Positions 62,336 through 64,000 of a stretch of 64,000 nucleotides of DNA are shown here, one piece after another. This DNA comes from an uncultured Flavobacteriaceae bacterium. Its GTDB lineage: Bacteria; Bacteroidota; Bacteroidia; Flavobacteriales; Flavobacteriaceae. The notes beneath the pieces are model-generated. The model searched no databases, was not told the origin of the DNA, and saw only the letters and a list, made by a program, of their open reading frames with translations. Location: positions 1 through 64,000 of the forward strand of contig CALKEO010000004.1 in NCBI GenBank assembly GCA_938088195.1. Reading direction: 5' to 3'. The position numbers were made by a program, and so were the translations under genes. Numbering within the stretch: the first letter of the stretch is position 1; every line of letters starts with the position of its first letter.

Positions 62336-63199
62336 ATGAGACAATTAAAAATTACAAAACAAGTTACCAATAGAGAAACTGCGTCTTTAGACAAATATTT
62401 GCAGGAAATTGGAAAAGTTGATTTAATAACTGCTGAAGAGGAAGTTGAGTTAGCTCAAAAAATTAGAGCAGGTGATGAAAATGCGTTAGACAAATTAACA
62501 AAAGCTAATCTTAGATTCGTTGTTTCAGTTGCCAAACAATATCAAAATCAAGGATTAACATTACCTGATCTTATTAATGAAGGTAATTTGGGTCTTATAA
62601 AAGCTGCAAAAAGATTTGATGAAACAAGAGGGTTTAAGTTCATATCCTATGCTGTTTGGTGGATTCGTCAATCAATTCTTCAAGCCCTTGCAGAACAATC
62701 AAGGATTGTAAGGCTTCCTTTAAATAAAATTGGCTCAATTAATAAAATTAATAAGATGTACGCTTTCCTAGAGCAAGCTAATGAAAGAGTTCCCTCTGCT
62801 GAAGAAATTGCCAAAGAGTTAGATATGACAATTTCAGATGTAAAAGAATCAATGAAAAATTCTGGAAGACATGTTTCAATGGATGCTCCTCTTGTTGAAG
62901 GGGAAGATTCAAATCTCTATGATGTTTTAAGAAGTGGTGAATCTCCAAACCCTGATAAAAATCTTCTTCATGAATCTTTACGAACTGAAATTGAAAGAGC
63001 ACTGGAGACACTAACACCCAGAGAAGCTGATGTTGTTAGATTATATTTTGGACTTGGAGAAAAGCACGCCATGACACTTGAAGAAATTGGAGAGACATTT
63101 GATTTAACAAGAGAGCGTGTAAGACAAATTAAGGAAAAAGCAATTAGAAGGCTGAAACATACTTCAAGAAGTAAAATTTTGAAAACTTATTTAGGTTAA
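62336..63199 (+). CDS. rpoD: Primary RNA polymerase sigma factor (Bacteroidota RpoD type)
   Basis: Housekeeping sigma, 287 residues, without region 1.1, as is normal for Bacteroidota. Region 1.2/2: [31 protein letters not shown] and the -7 binding segment [19 protein letters not shown]; region 3: [10 protein letters not shown] and [10 protein letters not shown]; region 4.2: [25 protein letters not shown]. It recognises promoters with -7 box TAnnTTTG, several of which are visible in this window. rpe begins at the base after its stop. Confidence 0.96.
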   Translation: MRQLKITKQVTNRETASLDKYLQEIGKVDLITAEEEVELAQKIRAGDENALDKLTKANLRFVVSVAKQYQNQGLTLPDLINEGNLGLIKAAKRFDETRGFKFISYAVWWIRQSILQALAEQSRIVRLPLNKIGSINKINKMYAFLEQANERVPSAEEIAKELDMTISDVKESMKNSGRHVSMDAPLVEGEDSNLYDVLRSGESPNPDKNLLHESLRTEIERALETLTPREADVVRLYFGLGEKHAMTLEEIGETFDLTRERVRQIKEKAIRRLKHTSRSKILKTYLG

Positions 63200-63853
63200 A
63201 TGAAATTAGTTGCACCATCTATGCTGGCATGTGACTTTGGAAATCTCGAAAATGAGATTTTAATGGTTAACAAAAGTAAAGCAGACTGGTTTCATATAGA
63301 TGTAATGGATGGTGTTTTTGTTCCAAATATTTCTTTTGGAACACCCATTATGAATGTTTTAAAGAAACATTCAAAGAAACCATTAGATGTTCATTTAATG
63401 ATAGTTAATCCTGACGATTATTTAGAAAAATTTTCTAAACTAGGAGCTAACGTATTAACAGTTCACGCTGAAGCATGCACACATCTACACAGGACTATCC
63501 AAAGAATTAAAAATCTTGGAATGAAAGCTGGAGTAGCTTTGAACCCGCACACCCCTATATCCTCATTAGAGTCAATTATAAATGAAATTGATTTAGTTTG
63601 TTTAATGAGTGTCAATCCAGGATTTGGTGGGCAGTCATTTATCGAAAATACCTTTAAAAAAGTTGTAGATCTTAAATCATTAATCAATATTAGTAATTCA
63701 AATGCGCTAATAGAAATTGATGGTGGTGTCAATTCAAAAAATGCAAAAAAATTAATTGAACAAGGAGCTGATGTTCTTGTTGCTGGTAGTTTTGTATTTA
63801 AATCAGAAAATCCAACCAATACAATAAGTGATCTTTCTGCCCTTATAAATTAG
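63200..63853 (+). CDS. rpe: Ribulose-phosphate 3-epimerase
   Basis: Pentose phosphate pathway enzyme interconverting ribulose 5-phosphate and xylulose 5-phosphate; 217 residues, TIM barrel. Metal/active-site blocks: PSMLACDFGNL, FHIDVMDGVFVPN, PLDVHLMI, MSVNPGFGGQSF and IEIDGGVN. Starts exactly after the rpoD stop, so the two are coupled. Its 44-base 3' spacer leads to the start of anmK. Confidence 0.97.
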   Translation: MKLVAPSMLACDFGNLENEILMVNKSKADWFHIDVMDGVFVPNISFGTPIMNVLKKHSKKPLDVHLMIVNPDDYLEKFSKLGANVLTVHAEACTHLHRTIQRIKNLGMKAGVALNPHTPISSLESIINEIDLVCLMSVNPGFGGQSFIENTFKKVVDLKSLINISNSNALIEIDGGVNSKNAKKLIEQGADVLVAGSFVFKSENPTNTISDLSALIN

Positions 63854-63896
63854 TTTCTTACATATTTTATTTACTTTAATAACACAATTATTAAAT

Positions 63897-64000
63897 ATGT
63901 TTAGTAATTACGTAAACGTGATAGGTATTATGAGCGGCACCTCTTTAGATGGTGTAGATTTATGTTTAGTTTCTTTTGATAAAAGTAATTATACAAAATA
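63897..64000 (+). CDS. anmK: Anhydro-N-acetylmuramic acid kinase, 3' end outside the window
   Basis: Only the first 34 codons are visible (104 bases), starting at ATG 63897. They contain VIGIMSGTSLDGVDLCLVSF, the N-terminal phosphate-binding signature of AnmK. AnmK opens and phosphorylates anhydroMurNAc to MurNAc 6-phosphate in peptidoglycan recycling. The frame is open to the window edge; the rest is not visible. Confidence 0.88.
   Translation, partial: MFSNYVNVIGIMSGTSLDGVDLCLVSFDKSNYTK

Overview
The window looks like a chromosomal segment of a marine member of the Flavobacteriia (Bacteroidota). The DNA is strongly AT-rich. Several genes are Bacteroidota-specific: the type IX secretion and gliding genes porV, gldJ, the SprA plug protein and porT, a TamL-type Omp85 lipoprotein, and a 287-residue primary sigma factor without region 1.1. 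Promoters carry the Bacteroidota -7 box TAnnTTTG instead of a sigma70 -10 box. A complete Na+-pumping NADH:quinone reductase operon fits a marine habitat. Genes are packed very tightly. No gap exceeds 300 bases; the longest is 24269-24475 (207 bases), which holds a terminator and nothing else I can recognise. I see no insertion sequence, prophage, CRISPR array or integrase.

Layout. 1-5 kb: the end of glycine decarboxylase gcvP, a stand-alone ketoacyl-ACP synthase III and an MlaE/MlaF lipid ABC transporter pair. 5-11 kb, minus strand: a tight six-gene run from pdhA and the E2 gene down through an SDR, a SprT-like protein, a nucleotidyltransferase and a DUF389 membrane protein. 10.9-15 kb: porV diverges from gldJ-murF; porU, which I expect between them, is missing. 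15-24 kb: a multispanning protein of unknown function, an amidase lipoprotein, a four-gene minus-strand run (ricin-type lectin lipoprotein, YjbQ, M20 amidohydrolase, pirin) diverging across a palindrome from an NTF2-like secreted protein, then tRNA-Val(GAC), a CPBP protease and a secreted double TonB-C protein. 24-32 kb: a Cys-type sulfatase lipoprotein, flavin reductase, O-methyltransferase, tatA, an M1 peptidase run and tRNA-Gly(TCC). 32-37 kb: GNAT, M15 peptidase, gpmI, thioredoxin-like lipoprotein, map and a methyltransferase.

37-44 kb, minus strand: nqrABCDEF, a small nqr-associated protein and apbE, the flavinyl transferase that matures NqrB and NqrC. 44-54 kb: SprA plug protein, apaG, pruA, rsmG, fatty acid desaturase, aminotransferase, trkH-trkA. 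53.6-57.6 kb: porT, a TrmH-family methyltransferase and tamL. 57.6-64 kb: fbaA, accD, rpsO, pnp, rpoD, rpe and the start of anmK.

Most of the window is core metabolism and envelope biogenesis, and I did not find a clear new defence or mobile system. The observations most worth following are: loss of porU from its usual locus; a palindrome overlapping the -33 element between the lectin operon and the NTF2-like gene; an rpsO leader with two competing pairings; four convergent gene pairs ending on one shared TTAA; an uncharacterised nqr-operon protein; and an AccD without zinc-ribbon cysteines. Several start codons were moved from the longest open frame, using -7 boxes, tRNA read-through, signal peptides and spacing as evidence.
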